From contig CAJGCI010000016.1 in NCBI GenBank assembly GCA_904501855.1, positions 1 to 22,866 of the forward strand: 22,866 bases of DNA, in the 5' to 3' direction. The translations under genes and the position numbers were made by a program. The stretch is from Oscillospiraceae bacterium. GTDB taxonomy: Bacteria > Bacillota > Clostridia > Oscillospirales > Oscillospiraceae. A model generated the notes under the pieces. That model searched no databases, was not told the DNA's origin, and was given only the letters and a program-made list of their open reading frames with translations. Positions 6,735 through 14,596 of the stretch are shown here, one piece after another (the first letter of the stretch is position 1; every line of letters starts with the position of its first letter).

Positions 6735-9496
6735 CTCCGAAGAAGCTAACCATGACCGCTTTCGGTCCCTATCTGGAGGAGACCGTCATTGACTTCGAAC
6801 AATTCTCCCGCAACGGTCTGTTTCTGATCACCGGAGATACCGGTGCCGGTAAAACGACCATCTTCGATGCCATCGCGTTTGCGCTTTACGGCGAACCCAG
6901 CGGAGATTTCCGAAGCGTTTCCATGCTCCATTCCAAAGGCGTCCCCCTGACGACGCCGACCAAGATCACATTTGATTTCCGGTATGCCGGAAAGGATTAC
7001 CGTGTGGAACGGGTCCTTCGGTATACCAGGCCCCGGAAAGCAGATACCGCTCCCACGCTGAAGGCGGAAGCGGCACTGTTTCTTCCCGACGGATCCGTTC
7101 TGGACCGTCCTTCGGACGTAAACACTGCCATTGAAACGATTCTTGGCCTCAGTCTCACACAGTTCCGTCAGATCAGTATGATCGCTCAGGGAGATTTTCT
7201 GAAGCTGCTGCATGCGACCACGCAGGATCGCATTAAGATCTTCCGTCAGCTGTTTGGGACGGAACCTTATCAGAAACTTCAGGACCGCCTGCGCACTGCC
7301 AGTTCTCAGGCAGAACGGGAATGGGAGGAATGCCGCCGCGGCATCTTCCAGGAGATCGAACGGCTGTCCCTTCCGGAGGAGGATCCGGATGAAGAGGTCC
7401 TGAACAATATCCGGAACCAGGCGGAACCGATGGATCTGATCTACCCCCTGCTGGACCGGGTCCTGCAGCGGGAAACTCTCCGCGGCGAACAGCTGGAGGA
7501 AACGTCTCATAATCTGCAGGCAAAGATCGATCGGTGCAACACGCAGAAAGGAACGCTGGAATCCAGGGACCGAAACCTTCTTCAGCTGGATCAGTATCAA
7601 AAAGATCTCGCGGCGCTGGATCCGCAGATGAAGGCTCTTGTTAAAGAACGGGACGTATTAAGAATCCGACTTCCGGAGGCTGAGTCTGCCTGGGAACAGT
7701 CACTCGCCATCAAGCAGACGCTTCCGCAGTATGATCTTATGGAAAACCGCCGTTCCGAGTTGAAAACAAGCGAGGCGGATCTGTTCCGTCTTTCGGAGAT
7801 CATTCCGCAAAACAGAGAGATGCTGGCGAAATATATTCAGTCCATGGAGCAGGACAGAGAAAAGATGTCGCAGCTGGATGAGCAGCTGAAACAGGAACCG
7901 GAACTTCTCCTTTCACAGCAGAAACTTCAGCAGGAAGAAGGAGCGCTCAATTCTCTGTCCCAGGCATACAGGGAGTATCTGGAAGCAGACAAAAGCTTCC
8001 GCGATGCTCAGGCTGAGTTTATGGACCGGCACCGGGAAGCGGAGCAGGCGGCGCAGGATTTCCGGGTGCTCAACGACCGTTTTCTCGCTGCTCAGGCAGG
8101 GCTTCTGGCAAAGGATCTGCAGGACGGTCTTCCCTGCCCGGTATGCGGTTCCCTGCATCATCCGTCTCCGGCGTCACTGTCCGAAGGTGCGCCTTCCGAA
8201 TCCCGGCTGAAGGAAGCCCAGAAGCAGCGGGATGCCAGTGAACAGGCACAGTCGGAAGCCAGTACCGCGGCCGGGCGCTATCAGGGCATTCTCAACCAGA
8301 GAAAGGAGCGTCTCTCTTCCGAGAGTTCTGCCCTGTTTGGCGAGGTGGTTTTGCCGGAACAGCTACCGGAAAAGATCTCCCTCCGGCAGAGAACGCTGCT
8401 GGATTCCAAAAATGAGCTTGCGGACGCACTGAATAAACTGAACAAGATTCGGACTCAGCTTGAAACGCTTCAGAGCAGTCTCCCCCAGCGGGAAGAGCAG
8501 CGGGAGAACATGGTGGAAAAGCTCCATCGGCAGGAAGTCGACCAGTCTTCTCTGAAGGCATCGGCCGACGGGCTGCGTCAGGAAGTCCGGAAACTGGAAG
8601 AGTCTCTTCCCTATCCGGATAGAAATACCGCTGTGCAGGCAATGGAACAGCTCAGTTCTCAGGCCGGCAGGATCGAAGAGGAGCTTAAAAAGGCGGACGA
8701 GGAGCTGCGCGTTTCCGAAGCCCGACAGAAGGAACTGCTTGGTAAAGTCCAGGCTCTTCAGACTTCTCTGAAAGAAGCACCGGATCTTACTCTGGATTCC
8801 GTCATGGCAGAGCTGGATGCTCTCACAAAGGAGAAAAACGTTCTGGCGGAACAGCATCAGAAGAACAGGCTCATGGTTGCATTGTGGTCGCAGGTCCGCG
8901 ACGCTCTCCTAGTCCGGAATGAACAGTATCATGCGCTGGGTGCCCGTTTCACACAGCTCCGCGCGCTGTCGGATACCGCCAGCGGAACTCTCGCCGGCAA
9001 GGAGAAAATCATGCTGGAGACCTATATCCAGATGAAGTATTTCGACCGGATCCTGCGGCGTGCCAATACCCGGTTTATGGTCATGTCCGACGGACAGTAT
9101 GAACTGAAGCGAAAGGAAACTGCGGAGAGCCTTCGCACCAACAGCGGACTGGATCTTAACGTCGTTGACCACTACAACGGCGGCGAACGGGATGTCCGCA
9201 CACTTTCCGGCGGTGAGTCTTTCCAGGCTTCACTGTCTCTGGCACTTGGCCTTTCCGAGGAGATCCAGTCTTCCGCCGGCGGAATCCAGCTGGACTCCAT
9301 GTTTATTGATGAGGGTTTCGGTACGCTGGATGACGATGCACTGCAGAAGGCCATGGATGCTCTTGTGCGTCTGGCAGACGGCAACCGCATGGTGGGGATC
9401 ATTTCCCATGTTTCCGAACTTCGGGACCGGATCGATCAACAGATCGTCGTTCGCAAAGACCGCACCGGCGGCAGTTCCGTGGAACTGACCACATGA
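6731..9496 (+). CDS. sbcC: Exonuclease SbcC, ATPase/SMC-like subunit
   Basis: The Rad50-type partner of SbcD. The 921-residue protein has the expected architecture: N-terminal ATPase half with Walker A GDTGAGKT at 35-42, a long first coiled coil (about 180-460), the zinc hook CPVC at 469-472, a returning coiled coil (about 490-760), and the C-terminal ATPase half with ABC signature LSGGES at 825-830 and Walker B in SMFIDE (856-861). It is a little shorter than many SbcC proteins (about 1000-1050), through shorter coiled coils; no key motif is missing. The ATG overlaps the sbcD stop, and GGGAGG stands a few bases before it. No terminator is evident after the stop. Confidence 0.96.
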   Translation: MTPKKLTMTAFGPYLEETVIDFEQFSRNGLFLITGDTGAGKTTIFDAIAFALYGEPSGDFRSVSMLHSKGVPLTTPTKITFDFRYAGKDYRVERVLRYTRPRKADTAPTLKAEAALFLPDGSVLDRPSDVNTAIETILGLSLTQFRQISMIAQGDFLKLLHATTQDRIKIFRQLFGTEPYQKLQDRLRTASSQAEREWEECRRGIFQEIERLSLPEEDPDEEVLNNIRNQAEPMDLIYPLLDRVLQRETLRGEQLEETSHNLQAKIDRCNTQKGTLESRDRNLLQLDQYQKDLAALDPQMKALVKERDVLRIRLPEAESAWEQSLAIKQTLPQYDLMENRRSELKTSEADLFRLSEIIPQNREMLAKYIQSMEQDREKMSQLDEQLKQEPELLLSQQKLQQEEGALNSLSQAYREYLEADKSFRDAQAEFMDRHREAEQAAQDFRVLNDRFLAAQAGLLAKDLQDGLPCPVCGSLHHPSPASLSEGAPSESRLKEAQKQRDASEQAQSEASTAAGRYQGILNQRKERLSSESSALFGEVVLPEQLPEKISLRQRTLLDSKNELADALNKLNKIRTQLETLQSSLPQREEQRENMVEKLHRQEVDQSSLKASADGLRQEVRKLEESLPYPDRNTAVQAMEQLSSQAGRIEEELKKADEELRVSEARQKELLGKVQALQTSLKEAPDLTLDSVMAELDALTKEKNVLAEQHQKNRLMVALWSQVRDALLVRNEQYHALGARFTQLRALSDTASGTLAGKEKIMLETYIQMKYFDRILRRANTRFMVMSDGQYELKRKETAESLRTNSGLDLNVVDHYNGGERDVRTLSGGESFQASLSLALGLSEEIQSSAGGIQLDSMFIDEGFGTLDDDALQKAMDALVRLADGNRMVGIISHVSELRDRIDQQIVVRKDRTGGSSVELTT

Positions 9497-9542
9497 TCGT
9501 AAATATTTAATAGAAATGTCACAAATATTTCTTAAGGCTTTC

Positions 9543-9548
9543 TATAAT
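9543..9548 (+). promoter_or_regulatory. Possible -10 of the lipoprotein gene
   Basis: A perfect TATAAT lies about 65 nt before the lipoprotein ATG. No good -35 is found at 16-18 bp (CACAAA at 17), so this may be a weak or activator-dependent promoter. The A/T-rich stretch before it contains two AAATATTT copies (9501-9508 and 9523-9530). Confidence 0.35.
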
Positions 9549-9572
9549 TGAAGTCAGGAATAATACATCTCG

Positions 9573-9602
9573 AAAGGAGCATCTGCCGACTTCTGGCAGA
9601 TG
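9573..9602 (+). promoter_or_regulatory. Strong ribosome binding site followed by a hairpin before the start codon
   Basis: AAAGGAG (9573-9579) is directly followed by an 8-bp stem, CATCTGCC (9580-9587) with GGCAGATG (9595-9602), loop GACTTCT. The lipoprotein ATG is at 9613. The linear spacing is 33 nt, far too long, but folding the hairpin leaves 10 nt. Confidence 0.55.
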
Positions 9603-9612
9603 ATGGTAAACC

Positions 9613-10212
9613 ATGAAAAAACTGTTTGCTGTTCTTTTGGCTCTCAGCATGATTTTCATTCTCTGTGCGTGCGGAACGGAAGACGTCTCCACCGCTGCAA
9701 ATACCGGTACTGCCGAGGCACAGCAGGAACCGGCATCGGACAATGCAGCTGCGGAGTCCAGCACTGCACCTGCCGAGGCTGAGCAGGCTGCGGATCCGTC
9801 AGCGACTGCCAACACGGTGCTTCTCAGTGATATTCCCGGTGAACCGGAAGGTGATCTGGGCAGCTGTCACATAAAGCTCATTGGCTGTGATTACTGCGGA
9901 GATGACAATGGCAACACAGCGATCATCATCACTTTCCAACTGACCAACAAGGGTCCGGATGCCATCGTTCCCATTGAGACCCTCACCTGCCAGGCATTCC
10001 AGGACGGCATGTCCATTTCCATGGCTACCATCTCCAATTCGCCTCTCTATGACGGCGGTGCCGCCATGAATGCTGCAGTCGCTCCCGATGACACTGCCGT
10101 GCTGAAGTGCGCCTTTACTCAGGCAAGTGATGCTCCCATCGAGTTTGATGTTACGGAAGTCGCCGCCATTGACGGGGCAAAAGTATACGGCAGCTTTGAA
10201 GCCGCCGTGTGA
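9613..10212 (+). CDS. Secreted lipoprotein with DUF5067-like domain
   Basis: A 199-residue protein with a lipoprotein signal peptide: MKK, a hydrophobic core, then a lipobox ending at Cys20 (LCAC). It should be anchored outside the cytoplasmic membrane. Residues 21-70 are a low-complexity Ala/Glu/Ser/Thr linker. Residues 74-199 form a compact beta-rich domain with a TFQLTNKGPDAI-type immunoglobulin-like strand pattern and an AFQDG motif, resembling DUF5067 lipoproteins of gut Firmicutes; that assignment is by pattern memory only. Its role is unknown. The start is fixed by the signal peptide, since the ATGs at 9600 and 9603 lie in another frame that lacks one. It follows sbcC by 116 nt and ends at a strong terminator. 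Confidence 0.82.
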   Translation: MKKLFAVLLALSMIFILCACGTEDVSTAANTGTAEAQQEPASDNAAAESSTAPAEAEQAADPSATANTVLLSDIPGEPEGDLGSCHIKLIGCDYCGDDNGNTAIIITFQLTNKGPDAIVPIETLTCQAFQDGMSISMATISNSPLYDGGAAMNAAVAPDDTAVLKCAFTQASDAPIEFDVTEVAAIDGAKVYGSFEAAV

Positions 10213-10225
10213 GTCCATATAGCAA

Positions 10226-10259
10226 CAAAAAACGCTGAGCATGAGCTCAGCGTTTTTTT
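10226..10259. terminator. Bidirectional terminator between lipoprotein and yhaM-like genes
   Basis: AACGCTGAGC (10231-10240) and GCTCAGCGTT (10245-10254) pair perfectly with loop ATGA. An A run on the left and T7 on the right give a U-tract for both convergent genes. Confidence 0.93.
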
Positions 10260-10263
10260 GCGT

Positions 10264-11235
10264 TCAATAATACAGGGTCTTGTTGTCATACCATATGAAC
10301 TGTCCGGAAGGATCGGTATTGCCGTTCTGTTCGATCTCCTGACTGAGATTCGTCAGACTGCTTTCAATATCGTCGATCTTATGCACGATCAGCGCATACA
10401 CATCCCGGCACGGATCTCCGAACTGATCATGATGCTGAAGCAGGATCGCGATCAGATGATAGAACCATTCCTCTCCGTACTGTTTCACGATATAATCCTT
10501 ATGCTCCTCCACCATCTCGGCACCGAAGAATCGATGCGAGACGAACGATCCCTTCTGGTAGACCCCGTAATCCATCTCTCTTGTTTTTCCGATATCGTGG
10601 AGAATACATCCGATCACCAGAAGATCCCGTTTGTCCGGTGATTCCTTCATCTGACCGGAGGAATCCTTATTCGAAAACAGGATCGGGTAATTGTCCAGTA
10701 CGATAGGGAGAAAATCCACCATCTTTACGGTATGCGCCAACAGCCCGCCTTTGCAGTTGTCGTGGTGGCTCATCGCGGCAAACTCTTCCTTCAGGCGGGA
10801 AACCAGCGTTTCATTCTGATAAAGGAGCCGGTCCAGTGTTTCCCGTCCCTTTTCCGAGAGCATCCGGCAGGAGTTTTCCTGCAGCGCCAGAAACCATTCT
10901 TCCGTATTATACAGTTCCGGCATGAACTGCCCGATGGAATACCCGGTCACTTCCTGCAGGTCATCGATGATCACCGAATAACTGCCCTGATATTCATCCA
11001 CACGTCCGGAAATGGAACAGACATGATTGGCCAGCGGGTTCTCTTTCAGTTTCTGAAATGCGCGGCTGCTGGACCATGCCCGGAATTTCACGGAATGACC
11101 GGACTGGATTTTTCCGTCAATATATTCACTTCCGCTCTTTGCGGTTTTCACCGCATAGCTTCCGATGAGAACGATGCCTTCCATAGGAAGGTTTGCCGTC
11201 AGTTCTTTCAGCTCTTCCGGTCGGATAATATCCAT
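10264..11235 (-). CDS. YhaM-like 3'-5' exoribonuclease (OB fold + HD domain)
   Basis: A 323-residue protein with the layout of Bacillus subtilis YhaM (about 314 residues), a 3'-5' exonuclease acting in RNA turnover. Residues 15-95 form an OB-type nucleic-acid binding fold. Residues 155-300 form an HD phosphohydrolase domain with metal ligands His168, His213-Asp214 (LHDIGK), His234, His268-His269 and the KIDDIES helix (Asp288/289). Start: ATG at 11235 behind GGGAGG with 7 nt spacing; the frame is open upstream, but that extension would cross the promoter and terminator. It has its own promoter and shares a terminator with the lipoprotein gene. Another HD hydrolase role cannot be excluded, but the OB-HD combination favours YhaM. 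Confidence 0.85.
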   Translation of the reverse strand: MDIIRPEELKELTANLPMEGIVLIGSYAVKTAKSGSEYIDGKIQSGHSVKFRAWSSSRAFQKLKENPLANHVCSISGRVDEYQGSYSVIIDDLQEVTGYSIGQFMPELYNTEEWFLALQENSCRMLSEKGRETLDRLLYQNETLVSRLKEEFAAMSHHDNCKGGLLAHTVKMVDFLPIVLDNYPILFSNKDSSGQMKESPDKRDLLVIGCILHDIGKTREMDYGVYQKGSFVSHRFFGAEMVEEHKDYIVKQYGEEWFYHLIAILLQHHDQFGDPCRDVYALIVHKIDDIESSLTNLSQEIEQNGNTDPSGQFIWYDNKTLYY

Positions 11236-11263
11236 TGTGTTTCCTCCCGCTTTTGTTTTTCCC

Positions 11264-11292
11264 ATTATATCGTTTTTCACGGGCTTTGTCAT
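11264..11292 (-). promoter_or_regulatory. Promoter of the yhaM-like gene
   Basis: ATGACA (11292-11287), a 17-bp spacer and a perfect TATAAT (11269-11264) on the minus strand, 29 nt before the ATG. A TTGACA six bases further upstream is too far (23 bp) from the -10. Confidence 0.75.
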
Positions 11293-11305
11293 TGTCAAAC
11301 GGATG

Positions 11306-11340
11306 AAAAAAGATCTTCGCCGCAACGGCGAAGATCTTTT
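11306..11340 (-). terminator. Terminator of the oxidoreductase-hypA unit
   Basis: AGATCTTCGCCG (11311-11322) and CGGCGAAGATCT (11326-11337) form a perfect 12-bp stem with loop CAA. On the minus strand six T residues follow. It starts 4 nt after the hypA stop. Confidence 0.92.
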
Positions 11341-11343
11341 CTT

Positions 11344-11688
11344 TTATGTTGCCAGGATCTCCTTCAGCGTGAGATCCCTTCCGGTGAGCGGTGTCACTTT
11401 GGCGCTGCCGCAGCTCGGGCATTTTATGGCGCTGGTGAGATTGACCGGGAACTCCTCTCCGCAGTCCATACAGGCTGCCGCTCCTTCCAGTTCCTCAATC
11501 ACGAACTCAACACCATCGAGCTCCGTACCGTCCGTCACCGCCACCCATGCATCCGCCAGGTAGCTGGGAACGACTCCGCTGAGGGTCCCCACCTCCACTG
11601 TGATACGCTGCACTTCTTCCAGTTGTTCATCTTTGATGATACCGCGTACCATCTTCAGCATTGCATCACATATTCCAAGCTCATGCAT
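11344..11688 (-). CDS. hypA: HypA family nickel metallochaperone
   Basis: A 114-residue protein of the HypA/HybF family, which delivers Ni to [NiFe]-hydrogenase precursors and in some bacteria to urease. It begins MHELG; the N terminus and His2 form the nickel site. The zinc domain has the two CxxC pairs at 73-76 (CMDC) and 90-93 (CPSC). Length is typical for the family. Its ATG overlaps the stop of the upstream oxidoreductase by one base (TAATG), so translation is coupled, with AAGGCGG inside the upstream gene as a possible ribosome binding site. No hydrogenase structural gene and no HypB-F are in the window, so the target enzyme is not visible. Confidence 0.93.
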   Translation of the reverse strand: MHELGICDAMLKMVRGIIKDEQLEEVQRITVEVGTLSGVVPSYLADAWVAVTDGTELDGVEFVIEELEGAAACMDCGEEFPVNLTSAIKCPSCGSAKVTPLTGRDLTLKEILAT

Positions 11689-14366
11689 TATTTGCTAACC
11701 GCCTTTTTCACGATGTTACCGGCTTTCTTGACCAGACCTTCTGCCGCCTTGATGGGCATGGTCTCAAAGGTGCCTGCATGCCAGTCGCGGACTTTCTTCA
11801 GATGGATCGCATCGAACTCACACTTGGTGGTGCACAGGCCGCAGCCGATGCAGAGATATTCGTCCACTTTCGTGGCTCCGCAGCCAAGGCAGCGTGCCGT
11901 TTCCTTGCGGACCTGTTCCTCGGTAAAGGTCATTCTTGCGTCCGCGAAGGTCTTTGCCTTTTCCGCATTGTATCCGCGTACCTGACGGCGTCCGGTATCG
12001 TATCCCTCGGGGATCTCCGCAGCGTCCTTGTTGAGAGAACGATAGACGCGGCGGTCACGGCCCATGGTCAGAGTCTGTCCGGGATGTACGTAACGGTGCA
12101 GAGAGATCGCGGCTTCCTTACCTGCGGCAATCGCATTGATTGCAAAGCTCGGTCCGGTGTAGCAGTCACCGCCGACGAAGATATCCGGCTGCGCACTCTG
12201 ATAGGTCAGTTCATCTGCTTCGGCGATGCCTTTCTTATTGGTCTTCAGGAGACCGACATCCAGGCTGCCCCAATCCACGACCTGACCGATGGAGCCGATG
12301 ACGGTATCCACCTCGATGGTCTCAAACTCGCCGGTACCAACCGGTTTGCGGCGTCCTTTTTCATCCGGATCACCAAGCTTCATGACTTCCACTTTCAGGG
12401 CTTTCACCTTGCCCCTGCTGCCGATGATCTCCACCGGGGCGCGCAGGAACTTGAATTCCACGCCTTCCTCTTTGGCTTCTTCCACTTCTTCGGGATCCGC
12501 CGGCATCTCTGCCTCGCTGCGGCGGTAGATGATATAGGTCTCTTCCGCGCCAAGACGGACTGCCGTACGGCAGACGTCCATGGCCACGTTACCGGCACCG
12601 ATAACAGCACACTTCTTGCCGACGGACGGAGCCTTATCCAGATTCACATCACGCAGGAAATCCACACCGCCGAAAACGCCCTTCAGATCCTCACCGGGAA
12701 CACCGATGGGGGCAGATTTCTGGGCGCCGATGGCCAGATAGAATCCCTTGTAGCCTTCGTCGCGAAGCTGCTGGATAGTAATATCCTTGCCCACTTCCAC
12801 ACCGCACTTGAACTCGACTCCCATCTCACGGATGATGTCGATCTCAGCATTGAGGACGTCTTTCTCCAGACGGAAATTGGGGATTCCCATGGTTAGCATT
12901 CCGCCGGGGACCGGGTTGCGGTCAAATACCGTAACGGGATAGCCTTTCTTTGCCAGATAGAAGGCGCAGCTCAGGCCGGCCGGGCCGGAACCGATCACGG
13001 CGATCTTCTCCTCATAGGGTCTTCCGATCTGGTTGACCATCTTGGGAATGGACCGGGTCTCCGCCTGCAGATCGTGGTCTGCGATGAAACGTTTCACCTC
13101 ATCGATGGCAACTGCTTCATCCACGCCGCCGCGGGTGCATTCCTCTTCGCATTTCTTGTTGCAGATACGTCCGCATACTGCAGGCAGCGGGTTTTCGGTT
13201 TTAATAAGATCCAGGGCTTCCTTGTATCTTCCCTGAGCCGCCATCTTCAGATAGCCCTGTACGGGAATGTGAGCCGGGCAGGCCACTTTACAGGGAGCCG
13301 TACCGGAAGGCATGACGTCCTCGCGGTTCTCACGGTAATCGGGGTTCCACGCGGCCTTGGATATCAGATGATCGGCCAGCTTGGTGTATTCCGGCATCTC
13401 CAGTTCCGTCTTGGAGCAGAGTTTCTGTCCGAGTCGCAGTGCGTTTGCCGGGCAGGCTTCCACACACTGTGCGCAGGCAACACATTTGGCTTCATCGATC
13501 TCCGCAACGAAGTTGGAACGGATCGCGTCACGGGCACCGAACATCAGGCCGACGCGGAGTCCGAAACAGGCGCAGGCGCAGCAGTTGCAGATCGCAGCAC
13601 TCTCACCGGCTTCCTCAATGTTGGGAATATCATGCATCAGTCCGTTCTCTTCGGCGCGGTGAATGATCTCCAGCGCTTCTTCCTTGCTGATCTCACGGGC
13701 ACGGCCGGTGCGGATATAATGTTCTGCACCCTTACCCATCTGAACGCACATCTCTTCCGCCAGGTGTCCGCATCCGTCATTGATGGAGGAACGGGAAGCA
13801 CGGCAGGAGCAGGGAGACACGCAGAATTTGTCATACTTGTCGAGATAATAGCTGAGTCTCTCATAATCATGAACATTGGGAATGTCCTTGATGGCGCTCT
13901 CAACGGGGATAACGCGCATCAGACCATAGCCGTTGGGGATGAGCGGGGACATGGTCTGCATGCGGATACGGGTGTATTCCTCAAATGCCTTGCCCACTTC
14001 CGGGTGAGTATCCAGAAGTTCCTGGTTGTTGACCAGCATCTCCATGATGCCGGGAGCGAAGATCTGCATGAAGTACACATCTTCCCCTAACTTTTTGTCA
14101 TACGTGCAGCGGAACACGCCGATCCAGGCAAGGTGCTTGGCTATTTTTTCCACCTCGTCCACCGGTTTTCCGACTTTCTTAGCCAGATATCCGACCGTTC
14201 TGTCCTTGCGGAGGCCGGCCGCAATGGCCACATCGGCTTCATCATCCGTCAGGATGCTTGCCAGGCTGTAGTATTCCGGTGCGTTTTCATCAATCTTGTT
14301 GACTACACCGGTCAATCCTCCGACAACATGACAGAGCCGGACGATCTTTGGTCTTAGTTGTGCCAT
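11688..14366 (-). CDS. Multi-cluster Fe-S/FAD oxidoreductase (GltD-like core with N-terminal Fe-S module)
   Basis: An 892-residue cytoplasmic flavoprotein. Residues 1-130 contain a winged-helix-like segment (about 35-90). Cysteines 182, 186, 188, 199, 207 and 260, 262, 263, 265, 267 suggest one or two clusters. A classical 4Fe-4S motif lies at 295/298/301/305. The GltD/NfnB-like part begins near 355 with cysteines 359, 363, 398, 402, 406 and 410, followed by an FAD site GSGPAG (459-464), an NAD(P) site GAGNVA (590-595) and a second FAD contact GGDCYTGPS (732-740). A final ferredoxin-like motif has cysteines 826, 829, 839, 842, 845 and 849. The core resembles the small subunit of glutamate synthase and NfnB, which move electrons between NADPH and Fe-S partners; the real partner is unknown. 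AAGGAG lies 8 nt before the ATG. It is coupled to hypA. Confidence 0.9.
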   Translation of the reverse strand: MAQLRPKIVRLCHVVGGLTGVVNKIDENAPEYYSLASILTDDEADVAIAAGLRKDRTVGYLAKKVGKPVDEVEKIAKHLAWIGVFRCTYDKKLGEDVYFMQIFAPGIMEMLVNNQELLDTHPEVGKAFEEYTRIRMQTMSPLIPNGYGLMRVIPVESAIKDIPNVHDYERLSYYLDKYDKFCVSPCSCRASRSSINDGCGHLAEEMCVQMGKGAEHYIRTGRAREISKEEALEIIHRAEENGLMHDIPNIEEAGESAAICNCCACACFGLRVGLMFGARDAIRSNFVAEIDEAKCVACAQCVEACPANALRLGQKLCSKTELEMPEYTKLADHLISKAAWNPDYRENREDVMPSGTAPCKVACPAHIPVQGYLKMAAQGRYKEALDLIKTENPLPAVCGRICNKKCEEECTRGGVDEAVAIDEVKRFIADHDLQAETRSIPKMVNQIGRPYEEKIAVIGSGPAGLSCAFYLAKKGYPVTVFDRNPVPGGMLTMGIPNFRLEKDVLNAEIDIIREMGVEFKCGVEVGKDITIQQLRDEGYKGFYLAIGAQKSAPIGVPGEDLKGVFGGVDFLRDVNLDKAPSVGKKCAVIGAGNVAMDVCRTAVRLGAEETYIIYRRSEAEMPADPEEVEEAKEEGVEFKFLRAPVEIIGSRGKVKALKVEVMKLGDPDEKGRRKPVGTGEFETIEVDTVIGSIGQVVDWGSLDVGLLKTNKKGIAEADELTYQSAQPDIFVGGDCYTGPSFAINAIAAGKEAAISLHRYVHPGQTLTMGRDRRVYRSLNKDAAEIPEGYDTGRRQVRGYNAEKAKTFADARMTFTEEQVRKETARCLGCGATKVDEYLCIGCGLCTTKCEFDAIHLKKVRDWHAGTFETMPIKAAEGLVKKAGNIVKKAVSK

Positions 14367-14440
14367 TTTTGAATCTCCTTCTTCTTTCGCTTATTGATTA
14401 AGGTCCCTCAATTCGATGCCTTATACTTTTGTTACCATTT

Positions 14441-14469
14441 ATTGTATAAAAGCAACTGTGCTTTTGCAA
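14441..14469 (-). promoter_or_regulatory. Promoter of the oxidoreductase-hypA unit
   Basis: TTGCAA (14469-14464), a 17-bp spacer and TACAAT (14446-14441) on the minus strand. The spacer contains a perfect 7-4-7 inverted repeat, AAAAGCA-ACTG-TGCTTTT (14448-14465). The leader is about 70 nt. Confidence 0.6.
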
Positions 14470-14481
14470 GAAAATTAACAA
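14464..14481. promoter_or_regulatory. Possible Rex-type redox operator over the -35
   Basis: TTGCAAG-AAAA-TTAACAA has the 18-bp 7-4-7 layout of the clostridial Rex box (TTGTTAA-N4-TTAACAA). The right half matches fully and the left half 4 of 7. It overlaps the -35 of the oxidoreductase promoter. Rex senses NADH/NAD+, which would suit an NAD(P)-linked enzyme. The call is tentative. Confidence 0.3.
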
Positions 14482-14538
14482 GCCAAAATCCGCCCTTCCC
14501 CACTTTTCTGCAAAGTTGTCATTTTCCATCTCAAGGAA

Positions 14539-14567
14539 TTGTTTGCATCGACGGAACATGGTACAAT
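14539..14567 (+). promoter_or_regulatory. Promoter of the membrane protein-larE unit
   Basis: TTGTTT (14539-14544), 17 bp, TACAAT (14562-14567), with a TGG extended -10 before it. The start of transcription near 14574 gives a leader of about 23 nt that includes AAGGAGGG. The interval 14482-14538 between the divergent promoters shows no other clear element. Confidence 0.7.
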
Positions 14568-14596
14568 AAAACCACTTTTTTTAAGGAGGGATCTTT

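Noticed and set aside
5595..9496. Phage or defence origin for the SbcCD pair
   Set aside because: Both proteins show the standard chromosomal SbcD and SbcC motif layout, and no phage or defence genes surround them.
10732..11985. A 417-codon open frame on the + strand
   Set aside because: It runs antisense through the yhaM-like gene, a terminator, hypA and the start of the oxidoreductase unit. No family resemblance and no ribosome binding site; a shadow of codon bias.
11661..12896. A 411-codon open frame on the + strand (and 13074-14090, 338 codons)
   Set aside because: Both are antisense to the Fe-S/FAD oxidoreductase, whose motifs are unambiguous. The antisense products show no domain pattern.
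12000..13400. Glutamate synthase small subunit (gltD)
   Set aside because: The core is GltD-like, but the protein has large added N-terminal and C-terminal Fe-S modules, no gltB is adjacent, and it is coupled to hypA, so the gltD name would mislead.
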